Assembly: GCF_029889885.1 (NCBI RefSeq) | Contig: NZ_JARANY010000008.1 | Coordinates: 1-64,000 of the forward strand | Direction of reading: 5' to 3' | DNA from: Chromohalobacter sp. 296-RDG | GTDB lineage: Bacteria; Pseudomonadota; Gammaproteobacteria; Pseudomonadales; Halomonadaceae | Length of the DNA stretch: 64,000 nt | Shown: positions 26,109-33,865 of the stretch, piece by piece | Numbering within the stretch: the first letter of the stretch is position 1 | How the letters are laid out: each line of letters starts with the position of its first letter | Position numbers and translations under genes: made by a program | The notes under the pieces: generated by a model | Told to the model about the DNA's origin: nothing | Seen by the model: only the letters and a program-made list of their open reading frames with translations | The model's database searches: none

Positions 26109-27623
26109 TTAACCGACGTTCTCCTGCGCAGCACGCATGCGACGCCGCAGGACCGGTCCCACGACCACGGGCAACACCAACCCGATGATGGCCAGTGCCC
26201 ACAGCGTGATCGACAGTCCGCTACCCCACAGCACGCTCCAGTCGCCATTGGAGACTGTTAGTGCATGGCCAAGGTTCTTTTCCATTTCCGGCCCCAACAG
26301 CAAGCCCAGAATAATGGGTACCAGCGGGATCTCCAGCTTGCGCAGGATGTAGCCGGCGACGCCGAAGGCCACCATGAAATACAGATCGAAAGCAGAGTTG
26401 CTGATCGAGTAGATACCCACGAACGCCACCATCGTCACGATCGGCAGCAAGTACTTGGGCGGCACCGAGAGCAGCTTGACGAACATCCCCACCAAAGGAA
26501 TGTTCAGCAGCAACAGCAGGAAGTTACCCACCAACAAGGCAGCGATGACCCCCCAGACGATATCGGCATTCTGGGTAAACATCATCGGCCCGGGAGTGAT
26601 GTTCATCGAGATCAACAGCGCCAGCAGCACCGCCGTTGTACCGCTTCCCGGTACGCCGAGCGTGAGCATGGGCACCAGGGCACCGGAGGACGCCCCGTTG
26701 TTGCCCGCCTCAGGCGCCGCGACACCGCGCGGATCGCCCTCGCCGAAATCTCCCTTTTTACCCAGAACCTTCTTCTCGAGGGTATAGCTGATGAAACTTC
26801 CCAGCGACGCGCCGGCGCCCGGTAGCACCCCGGAAATGAACCCCAGCACACCACCACGCAGCGTGGTGGGGAAGATCGAACCGATATCCTTCCAGGACAG
26901 CTTGAGCTTGTTGACCATCACTGAAGCGCCGCCACTGCCCGCACGCGCCTCGATGAAGAACAGCAGTTCGGAAATCGCGAACAAGCCGACGATGGCAATG
27001 ATGAAGTCGACGCCCTCGTAGAGCTCCAGCACACCAAAGGTGTAGCGCTGGGTGCCGGTGTTGTCGATACCCACCGTGGCGATCATCAACCCAATGGCCG
27101 CCGCAAGAATCGTCTTGACGGGATTCTTGCCGGTAATTCCCCCCAGGGTGGCGAAGGCCAGCACGAACAGCGCGAAATACTCTGCGGGTCCAAACGTCAA
27201 CGCGAACTTGGCCAGCAACGGCGCCAGCAGTATAAGACCGATCGTGGCGATCAAACTCCCCATGAAGGAAGCGATCGCCGAGATCGCCAGCGCCTCGGCG
27301 GCCTTGCCTTTCTGGGCCATCGGGTAACCGTCGAGACACGTCATCATGGCCGGCTCATCACCGGGAATATTGAGCAGTATCGACGAGATACGCCCGCCAT
27401 ACATGGCCCCGGCATAGACGGAGGTCAGCATGATCAGCGCGGTCTCCGGGGGTAGGCCCAGCGTGAAGGCCAGCGGGATCAGGATGGCCACGCCATTAGC
27501 GGGTCCCAATCCCGGCAAGGCCCCGATCAAAGTCCCCAGGAAGGCCCCGATCAAGGCAAACATCAGGTTGTGCGGCGCCAACGCGACACTAAACCCATCA
27601 ATCAGATAGCCCAGGGTTTCCAT
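26109..27623 (-). CDS. tctA: Tripartite tricarboxylate transporter, large membrane subunit TctA
   Basis: Large permease subunit (504 residues, about 11-12 membrane helices) of a TTT-family secondary importer that works with TctB and the periplasmic protein TctC. The family signature GALPGLGPANGVAILIPLAF is near residue 37, and a related GVLPGAGASLGSFISY lies in the second half. TctA members use an ion gradient to import citrate or similar carboxylates; the exact substrate is not evident. The ATG at 27623 overlaps the tctB stop (TGATG). It is the last gene of tctCBA. Confidence 0.92.
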   Translation of the reverse strand: METLGYLIDGFSVALAPHNLMFALIGAFLGTLIGALPGLGPANGVAILIPLAFTLGLPPETALIMLTSVYAGAMYGGRISSILLNIPGDEPAMMTCLDGYPMAQKGKAAEALAISAIASFMGSLIATIGLILLAPLLAKFALTFGPAEYFALFVLAFATLGGITGKNPVKTILAAAIGLMIATVGIDNTGTQRYTFGVLELYEGVDFIIAIVGLFAISELLFFIEARAGSGGASVMVNKLKLSWKDIGSIFPTTLRGGVLGFISGVLPGAGASLGSFISYTLEKKVLGKKGDFGEGDPRGVAAPEAGNNGASSGALVPMLTLGVPGSGTTAVLLALLISMNITPGPMMFTQNADIVWGVIAALLVGNFLLLLLNIPLVGMFVKLLSVPPKYLLPIVTMVAFVGIYSISNSAFDLYFMVAFGVAGYILRKLEIPLVPIILGLLLGPEMEKNLGHALTVSNGDWSVLWGSGLSITLWALAIIGLVLPVVVGPVLRRRMRAAQENVG

Positions 27624-28075
27624 CAACTTCCCTCCAGTACACTCAACACGCCCAGCGGCAGGGACAAATCAAGGCCGATCGTAAACAAAAAATACACCAC
27701 AATTCCCGCAATCAGCCCCGTGATGTAGGCACGAATGGGCGCCGTCCCCATACGCCAGCACAGAGTGCCGACAGCCAGGGTCGTGGTGATAATGAAGCCC
27801 AGGGGCTGAAGCAACAGCACGTAGACGATCAATACCACCACGGCGATCAGCAGCTCCAGCCCCGTACGCATCGGTGGCCATGCTGATCCCGAATCGGGTT
27901 TGACGATCAGATACAGGCTACTTAGCGCGAGCACCACAGCCAGCAAGATCGGAAATGTCTCGGGCCCGATGGCCTCGCCTCCTCCGAAAGGTTCGGGAAA
28001 CTGAGTGGCGCCCCAGCCGTACGCGACGGCCAGGACGAGCATCAGTAGACCGAAGACGCGGTCATTGCATTTCAT
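27623..28075 (-). CDS. tctB: Tripartite tricarboxylate transporter, small membrane subunit TctB
   Basis: Small permease subunit of 150 residues with four predicted membrane segments, the usual TctB architecture. It is the least conserved part of the system, so gene position is the main evidence: ATGA overlap with tctC upstream and TGATG overlap with tctA downstream. The family GPETFPILLAVVLALSSLYLI-type stretch is recognisable near residues 40-60. Confidence 0.88.
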   Translation of the reverse strand: MKCNDRVFGLLMLVLAVAYGWGATQFPEPFGGGEAIGPETFPILLAVVLALSSLYLIVKPDSGSAWPPMRTGLELLIAVVVLIVYVLLLQPLGFIITTTLAVGTLCWRMGTAPIRAYITGLIAGIVVYFLFTIGLDLSLPLGVLSVLEGS

Positions 28076-29058
28076 TTAGACAGTCCGATTTCCTTGGAAA
28101 GCTCTTGGATATCCTGGATCTGCTTTTTCACGAACGCGTTGAACTCATCAGCACTCTTGTGGAACGGCATCAACCCGTTCTTCTTCATGAGCTCTTTCCA
28201 TTCGTCGCTTGCGTAGACGGTGTCCATCGCATCGATCCAGTACTCACGGGCGTCATCGGAAATATCCGCCGGCATGTAGAAACCACGCCAGTTGGGACCC
28301 AGCGCATCGATGCCCTGCTCCTTGGCGGTCGGTATGTCGCTGAATTCGCCAGGCAGGCGCTCTTCCGAGAGCACGGCCAGGATGCGCAGATCACCGGATT
28401 CCATGAAGCCTTTCGCCTCGGAAATATCACCGGTAAACGCGTCCACGTGGCCACCGACCACCTGTGTCAGCGCCTCGCCCCCATTGTTGTACGAGAGGTA
28501 GGGGATCTTCGGCAGCTTGCCGACGTCGGCCGCTTTCGCCGCGATCAACACCTTGAGATGGTCCCAGCCACCCTTGGCACTACCACCGGCGAACTTCACC
28601 GCACGCGGATCGTCCTTGAGGGCATCCATCAGATCATTGAGGTTTTCGTACTCGGAATCCTTGCTTACCGCGATGACGCCATAATCGGCACCCAGCGCAC
28701 CGATCCAGTTGACCATGTCAGCATCCATGCCCTGAAACTGGCCCTGCGCCAGGCGCGTGGTAGTGGCAGTGGAGGCGGCGACCAGCAACTGCTCGTCTCC
28801 GGCACGCTTGCTCACGGTGTGTGCATAGGCCACCCCACCACCGGCGCCGGCCATGTTGATGGTCTGCACACTGCTCGGCACGAGATCCAGATCCTCGAGT
28901 ACATTGCCAATGCTGCGACAAGTGAAGTCCCAGCCGCCGCCCGGATCAGAAGGCGCGATGCACTCGACCTTGCCGGACGGTTCGAAAGCCATGGCCGTGC
29001 TGGCCCCCAGTGTCAGGGCGGCCGCCATGACGATTTTGAGCGGCGTCTTGAAAGACAT
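28072..29058 (-). CDS. tctC: Tripartite tricarboxylate transporter substrate-binding protein TctC
   Basis: Periplasmic binding protein of the Bug/TctC family, 328 residues. A signal peptide (cleavage after AMA near residue 23) is followed by FEPSGKVECIAPSDPGGGWDFTCR, where Bug proteins place the carboxylate-binding loop. The second binding region is VKFAGGSAKGGWDHL. The ATG at 29058 has GGGGAT upstream; a longer in-frame reading to 29172 lacks a ribosome site and would enter the palindrome-rich control region. It is first in tctCBA and divergent from the regulator operon. Confidence 0.93.
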   Translation of the reverse strand: MSFKTPLKIVMAAALTLGASTAMAFEPSGKVECIAPSDPGGGWDFTCRSIGNVLEDLDLVPSSVQTINMAGAGGGVAYAHTVSKRAGDEQLLVAASTATTTRLAQGQFQGMDADMVNWIGALGADYGVIAVSKDSEYENLNDLMDALKDDPRAVKFAGGSAKGGWDHLKVLIAAKAADVGKLPKIPYLSYNNGGEALTQVVGGHVDAFTGDISEAKGFMESGDLRILAVLSEERLPGEFSDIPTAKEQGIDALGPNWRGFYMPADISDDAREYWIDAMDTVYASDEWKELMKKNGLMPFHKSADEFNAFVKKQIQDIQELSKEIGLSK

Positions 29059-29091
29059 TGTTGTTATCCCCTTTGAACGAGAATTGAAATG

Positions 29092-29105
29092 GGTTGCAGG
29101 CAACC
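29092..29105. promoter_or_regulatory. Inverted repeat 1 in the tctC/regulator gap
   Basis: GGTTGC-AG-GCAACC is a perfect 14-bp inverted repeat located 34 bases upstream of the tctC start codon. It is one of three perfect inverted repeats in a 199-base divergent control region, so an operator role for IclR-like protein or TctD is plausible but unproven. Confidence 0.4.
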
Positions 29106-29114
29106 TGACACTTA

Positions 29115-29132
29115 CCTTACAGTTCTGTAAGG
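29115..29132. promoter_or_regulatory. Inverted repeat 2 (18 bp) in the tctC/regulator gap
   Basis: CCTTACAGTTCTGTAAGG has two perfect 8-bp arms around TT. It is the longest palindrome in the gap, 57 bases upstream of tctC. Its size fits a dimeric repressor operator. A structural RNA role is less likely, because no U-run or leader ORF accompanies it. Confidence 0.5.
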
Positions 29133-29176
29133 CAGAACAACGTTCCCTTGAGCAGAAAACTAGGCGTGTCACAAGC

Positions 29177-29190
29177 GAGCGTCAACGCTC
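29177..29190. promoter_or_regulatory. Inverted repeat 3 in the tctC/regulator gap
   Basis: GAGCGT-CA-ACGCTC is a perfect 14-bp inverted repeat 68 bases upstream of the IclR-like gene start. It lies on the regulator side of the divergent region and could serve autoregulation. Confidence 0.35.
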
Positions 29191-29257
29191 ACGCCGCCGT
29201 TCAAGACTAAAGTTGAATACCGCCATTGCGACACGCAAACACCTGGAGAGACCCGCC

Positions 29258-29848
29258 ATGGCGCAAGACCGGGTAGAGGCTGTCGAGCGTGCGCTATCCG
29301 TCATGGAAGCCTTCGACACGCAGCATGAAAGCCTGACCTTGGCCGAGCTGGCCGAGGCAACCACACTTTATAAAAGCACGCTGTTACGCTTGCTCGGTTC
29401 GCTGGAGCGTTACGATTACGTGCAGCGCGATGCACGCGGGCGCTATCGTCTGGGGGCCACGCCGGCGCGCCTAGCCCGCCGACATGTGCCTTCGCGTCAG
29501 TTGGCCAGCCTGGTCATGCCGATTCTCGAACGTTTATGCCGCGACACCGGAGAAACCGCCGCGCTACTTTCATGTGAGGAAGGCCAGGTGGAGTGCCGTT
29601 TGAGCACCTTGCCGGACACGGATCTGCGCCATACGTTACACCCCGGCTATCGCTGGCAGTGGCAGGACGGCGACCCCTCTTTGGCCTTGCCAGGCGGGAC
29701 GATGACTTGCCAAGCGGTCCCCGACACCGCGTACTGGCTGAGTCTTTCCGGCCCCAAAGGACGTTTGCCCGCTCGTGAGGCGAGGCGCGCCCTGCAAGAA
29801 GCCGCGACGCGACTGAGCCAACGCGCATTGCAGGACTATCCGTCATGA
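29258..29848 (+). CDS. Short IclR-type transcriptional regulator
   Basis: Protein of 196 residues whose first 65 match the IclR winged helix-turn-helix (VEAVERALSVMEAF, LTLAELAEAT, LYKSTLLRLLGSLERYDYV, GRYRLG). The rest resembles the start of an IclR effector domain (LVMPILERLCRDTGETAALLSCEEG) but is only about 125 residues, some 55 shorter than usual, and lacks the normal end of the domain. The ATG at 29258 has GGAGAG upstream. The stop overlaps tctD by an ATGA junction, so it is co-translated with the two-component pair. It probably regulates tctCBA together with TctD. Confidence 0.82.
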   Translation: MAQDRVEAVERALSVMEAFDTQHESLTLAELAEATTLYKSTLLRLLGSLERYDYVQRDARGRYRLGATPARLARRHVPSRQLASLVMPILERLCRDTGETAALLSCEEGQVECRLSTLPDTDLRHTLHPGYRWQWQDGDPSLALPGGTMTCQAVPDTAYWLSLSGPKGRLPAREARRALQEAATRLSQRALQDYPS

Positions 29849-30534
29849 CCCCCGAAACCACTGCTCCCCTGTTGCTGGTCGAGGACGATGCCCTGCTGGC
29901 CAGCACGTTGTACGACGCCCTGAGCCTGGCTGGCTACCGGGTCGACGCCCTCGAGGACGGCGACGCCACCTTCACGCGCCTGGGCTCCCCCGGGCATGGC
30001 TATGCATTGGTCCTGCTCGATCTCAATCTGCCGGGCCGCGGCGGCCTCGAGATACTCGAGGCCATGCGTCGCCATGATAGCGACACGCCGGTCTTGATCC
30101 TGACCGCACGCGGTGCCATCGAAGATCGCGTCAGGGGACTCGATCTGGGCGCCGACGACTATCTGGCCAAGCCCTTTGCGCTGGACGAACTGGAAGCCCG
30201 GGTGCGGGCCCTCTTGCGTCGTCGTCAGCATGACGACGGCACGCAGCTGCATGTCGGGGCGTTGCATTTCGATACCCTGACGCAACGCTTTACCCTTGAT
30301 GATGTCACGCTCGAGCTGCCGCCTCGCGAGCAGCGCCTGCTGGTGTATCTTATGCGGCATGCTGGCGAACCGGTGGAAAAAGCCTATCTGCTCGAGCACG
30401 TCTTCGCCGAGGACGCGCTCGGTGACAATGCCATCGAGGTCTATATCCACCGCCTGCGGCGGCGTCTTGCCGACTCGTCACTGACGCTGCGCACCGTGAG
30501 GGGGCTGGGTTATCTATTGGAGAGCGAGGCGTGA
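29845..30534 (+). CDS. tctD: Response regulator TctD (OmpR family)
   Basis: Response regulator of 229 residues. The receiver has the acidic pair (LLVEDDALL), phospho-acceptor Asp in LVLLDLNLPG at about residue 56, the Thr in LILTARG and Lys in YLAKPF. The C-terminal OmpR/PhoB winged helix runs from about 128 (LHFDTLTQRFTLDD) to IYIHRLRRRL-like recognition and wing segments. It is named TctD because it sits with tctE beside tctCBA, the standard arrangement for tricarboxylate control. It overlaps both neighbours by four bases. Confidence 0.9.
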   Translation: MTPETTAPLLLVEDDALLASTLYDALSLAGYRVDALEDGDATFTRLGSPGHGYALVLLDLNLPGRGGLEILEAMRRHDSDTPVLILTARGAIEDRVRGLDLGADDYLAKPFALDELEARVRALLRRRQHDDGTQLHVGALHFDTLTQRFTLDDVTLELPPREQRLLVYLMRHAGEPVEKAYLLEHVFAEDALGDNAIEVYIHRLRRRLADSSLTLRTVRGLGYLLESEA

Positions 30535-31913
30535 GCCCATCAGTCAACTCGCCCAGCCTCTACCGGCGCCTGCTGATCTGGCTACTGGTGCCCATGCTGG
30601 CCCTAGGGACCTTGATGCTCGTTCAGTCCTACCTGGCCTCGCGCGATACCGCCGATCGGGCGTTCGATCGACTGCTCGAGTCGGCCTCGCTCTCCATCGC
30701 CGAGCAGGTCAAGCGCCAGCAGGGCCAACTGTGGATGGATTTGCCTCCGGCGGCCCTGAAAATGCTGGCCTCGAACGCCGAAGAGCGCGTTTTCTATGCC
30801 CTTTACGATGCCCATGACAACTTCATCAGCGGCAACGCCGAGCTGCCACGCATCGATAACGGGCAAGGCAGCATGCGCTTCACCAACATCCAGTGGCACG
30901 ATATGGCGCTGCGCCTCGGCGTGCGGCGCTCACAACTCGAGGGATGGCGCGACCGTCAGCCTTTCGAGGTCCGCGTGGCGCATACCCGCGAAGGGCGCGA
31001 GGCCCTGACACAGACGCTTTTCCAGGGCAGCATGCTGCGTTTGATCGCCATGGCGATGTTGGCCATTGGCGTGGTGCTGCTCGGGGTACGCATGGCGTTG
31101 ATGCCCCTGACCCGACTACGCCGGGCGATCCGCGCCCGCGATCCGCGCACCCTGGCACCGCTCGACCTGACGCTCCCCCGCGAGCTCGCCGAACTGCGCG
31201 AGACCCTCAACGACCTGTTGGCGCGCATGCGCCGCGTGCGCGCCAACCAGGAACGTTTCATCGGCGATGCCTCGCACCAATTGCGCACCCCGCTGGCAGG
31301 GCTTTCGGCACGCGCCGAGCTCGCCCTGCGTCAGGACGACCCACGCGCCTGGCACGATGCACTCGGCGTCATGCGCGGCAGTGCCGACAAGACCGCGCGC
31401 CTTGCATCACAACTGCTCTCCCTGACGCGCCTCAACAACCCCGAGTCGATGCCGGAAGCCCGCGATATCGATCTTTGCGACATCGCGCGGCAAGCCGTAC
31501 GCGACGCCCTGACGAGCTGCCATCGCGCGGGCATCGACCTGGGCGTCGAGACGCCGTCACATGCGGTCATCCAGCACGCGGTCGAATGGCAGATCGCCGA
31601 GGCACTGGCCAACTTGATCGATAACGCCAGCCGCTATGGCGCATCACGCATTACGGTGCGCGTCGGCGAGAACCCGATGCGTCTAGAGGTCGAAGATGAC
31701 GGTCCCGGCATCCCCGAGGCGCAACGCCTGCTGGTGCTGCGTCCCTTCCATCGCGGCATGGAAGGCAACCAAGGCTCGGGGCTTGGCCTGGCGATCGTCG
31801 ACGGTATCGCCCGGGCCCATGCCGCCAGACTCACTCTGGTACCGGCACGCCCGAATGCCGAGCCACCAGGTTTGCGCGTGCGCTTGCATTTCACCGAGGA
31901 GTCAACACCATGA
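30531..31913 (+). CDS. tctE: Sensor histidine kinase TctE
   Basis: Inner-membrane kinase of 460 residues. TM1 lies at about 13-33, a periplasmic sensor loop of roughly 130 residues follows, and TM2 is at about 166-190. HAMP-like helices lead to the dimerisation motif IGDASHQLRTPLAGL with the phospho-His. ATP-site boxes are ALANLIDNASRYG, EDDGPGIPEAQR and GSGLGLAIVDG. The start is a GTG overlapping the tctD stop (GTGA). The last codons overlap the next gene, a binding protein, by ATGA. It should phosphorylate TctD. Confidence 0.92.
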   Translation: MSPSVNSPSLYRRLLIWLLVPMLALGTLMLVQSYLASRDTADRAFDRLLESASLSIAEQVKRQQGQLWMDLPPAALKMLASNAEERVFYALYDAHDNFISGNAELPRIDNGQGSMRFTNIQWHDMALRLGVRRSQLEGWRDRQPFEVRVAHTREGREALTQTLFQGSMLRLIAMAMLAIGVVLLGVRMALMPLTRLRRAIRARDPRTLAPLDLTLPRELAELRETLNDLLARMRRVRANQERFIGDASHQLRTPLAGLSARAELALRQDDPRAWHDALGVMRGSADKTARLASQLLSLTRLNNPESMPEARDIDLCDIARQAVRDALTSCHRAGIDLGVETPSHAVIQHAVEWQIAEALANLIDNASRYGASRITVRVGENPMRLEVEDDGPGIPEAQRLLVLRPFHRGMEGNQGSGLGLAIVDGIARAHAARLTLVPARPNAEPPGLRVRLHFTEESTP

Positions 31914-33010
31914 CCGCGCCCTATCGTTCGCTCGCGCGCTGGGCCGCCGCCCTCGCCGGCATGATGCTATCGGCCATGGCGCTGGCCGATGGCGCCCATG
32001 TGCTGCGTTACACCGCCGACCATGAGGCCAACGCGCCGTCACTGGAAATTCACGGCGCTCTGGATAACGGTCTGATGGCCCCGCTGCTGGCCGATTTTCA
32101 TGCACGCTATCCCGACATCGACCTCACCTACCGTAACCTGACCACGCTCACGTTATACCGGCGCTTCCTGTCGGAAGACGAGGCCTCTGCCGACGTAGTG
32201 ATGTCCTCGGCGATGCCCTGGCAATACCAACTCGCCAACCGCGGTCATGCACAGGCACTGACCACGCCTGCAGCACGGCAGTGGCCTCAGGCGTCTCGCT
32301 GGCGCCACGAATTATTCGGCTTCACCTTCGAACCCGTGGTCATCGTCTATCGACGCGATGCCCTCGAGGGCGCCACGCCACCGGACAGCCACGAAGCCTT
32401 GCTGAGCTTGCTCACCCGCGAACGCCAGCGTCTCAAAGGTCGCGTGGTGACTTACGACCCCTGGCGCAGCGGCGCCGGCTATACTTATGCCACCGAAGAC
32501 GCGTACATGTCACCGCGCTACTGGGAACTGGTAGCCGCCTTGGGCGGCGTGGAAGCAGAACTGGCCGATACCACCGGAGAAATGCTCGACGGCCTGGCCG
32601 AGGGACGCTACGCCGTCGGCTATAACTTGCTGGGTTCCTATGCACGCGATTTCGTGGCCGATCACCCGCAATTGGAAATGGTCATTCCCAGCGATTATGC
32701 CCTGGTGACACAGCGTCTGGTGCTGATTCCCAAGCGCGCGCCCCACCCCAAGACTGCCGAGCGCTTCGTCGATTATCTGCTCAGCCGTCAAGGTCAGCAG
32801 GTGATCCGCGACAAGACTCCGCTCGGGGCGGTACACACCGCACTCGAAGGCGAAGGCACTGCCCGTGACTTACGCAAGACCCTTGGCGATGCCATTCACC
32901 CGATCGCCATCGACCCCAGCCTGCTGGCCACGCTCGACACCCTCAAGCGCCATTCGCTGCTCGAGCGTTGGCAGCGCGAGTACACGCGACTCAGCGACAG
33001 CGGGCCGTGA
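31910..33010 (+). CDS. Periplasmic substrate-binding protein encoded with tctDE
   Basis: Extracellular binding protein of 366 residues resembling the iron(III)/2-aminoethylphosphonate type (PBP type 2). The signal peptide ends near residue 26 (MALA-DG). Typical segments are LEIHGALDNGLMAPLLADFHARYPDIDLTYRNL, ADVVMSSAMPWQYQLANRG and ALVTQRLVLIPKRAPHPKTAERFVDYLLS. No permease or ATPase genes accompany it, so it is not part of a local ABC importer. Its ATGA overlap with tctE suggests that it presents a ligand to TctE; that role is inferred. Confidence 0.8.
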   Translation: MTAPYRSLARWAAALAGMMLSAMALADGAHVLRYTADHEANAPSLEIHGALDNGLMAPLLADFHARYPDIDLTYRNLTTLTLYRRFLSEDEASADVVMSSAMPWQYQLANRGHAQALTTPAARQWPQASRWRHELFGFTFEPVVIVYRRDALEGATPPDSHEALLSLLTRERQRLKGRVVTYDPWRSGAGYTYATEDAYMSPRYWELVAALGGVEAELADTTGEMLDGLAEGRYAVGYNLLGSYARDFVADHPQLEMVIPSDYALVTQRLVLIPKRAPHPKTAERFVDYLLSRQGQQVIRDKTPLGAVHTALEGEGTARDLRKTLGDAIHPIAIDPSLLATLDTLKRHSLLERWQREYTRLSDSGP

Positions 33011-33093
33011 ACGCATGAACGTCGCCCAGCCTCGCGCTATACTGCACGTCGTTTTATCGACACTTTTTCAGCAACTCTTCCAGCGGTGTGGGC

Positions 33094-33852
33094 ATGCAAC
33101 GTCTCGACCAACTTCTCGTCGCCCAGGGCTGGGTACGCTCACGCACGCGGGCTCAGCGTCTGATCCGTCATGGGCGAGTCACACTGGTCTCGACGGACCC
33201 TCCGCGCACGCTGACCAAGCCCGGCGAGAAAGTCGCCGACGACAGCCGTTTCCAGCTCGCCGACGATCCGGAAGAGCGCTACGTCTCGCGCGCCGGACTC
33301 AAGCTGGAGGCCGTTCTCGACACACTGGGACTCCGCCTCGCAGGCATGACGGTACTCGACGTGGGACAATCCACCGGCGGGTTCACGGATTGCGCCTTGC
33401 GCTACGGCGCTGCGCGTGTGGTGGGTATCGAGGTCGGGCGCGAGCAGCTCGACGCGTCGCTGCGCGAGGATGAACGCGCCATCTGCCTGGAAGGCGTCAA
33501 CGCCCGCGCGCTTCCCCAAGAGCGGCTCGCCGTCCTGGCACCGGAGGGACTGCACGTGGCGGTCATGGACGTTTCCTTCATCTCGCAGACCTTGATCCTG
33601 CCCGAGCTCGCCGCCGTGCTATCCTTTGGCGCGCACTTGGTCTCACTGGTCAAGCCGCAATTCGAGATCGGTCCACGCAAGGTCGACGCCCACGGCATCG
33701 TCCGCGATCCGGCTCTTTACGCGACGGTGGAAGCTCGCATCCGCGAGAGCTGCGCCGACACCGGTTTCGAGATTCGCCACTGGCAGGAAAGCCCGCTGCG
33801 CGGCGGCGATGGTAACCGCGAGTTCCTGCTGCATGCGATCAAGCGCACCTGA
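33094..33852 (+). CDS. tlyA: TlyA-family RNA methyltransferase
   Basis: Protein of 252 residues. An N-terminal S4 RNA-binding domain (RLDQLLVAQGWVRSRTRAQRLIRHGRV) is followed by an FtsJ-like methyltransferase with SRAGLKLE, the SAM loop VLDVGQSTGGFTDC, VMDVSFISQTLILP and LVKPQFE. TlyA proteins make 2'-O-methyl cytidines in rRNA; older annotations call them haemolysins. I use the ATG at 33094, which matches the family start MQRLDQLL; a GTG two codons earlier is possible. It converges on mscK with only 13 bases between stop codons. Confidence 0.88.
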   Translation: MQRLDQLLVAQGWVRSRTRAQRLIRHGRVTLVSTDPPRTLTKPGEKVADDSRFQLADDPEERYVSRAGLKLEAVLDTLGLRLAGMTVLDVGQSTGGFTDCALRYGAARVVGIEVGREQLDASLREDERAICLEGVNARALPQERLAVLAPEGLHVAVMDVSFISQTLILPELAAVLSFGAHLVSLVKPQFEIGPRKVDAHGIVRDPALYATVEARIRESCADTGFEIRHWQESPLRGGDGNREFLLHAIKRT

Positions 33853-33865
33853 CGGCCGCTCTCCC

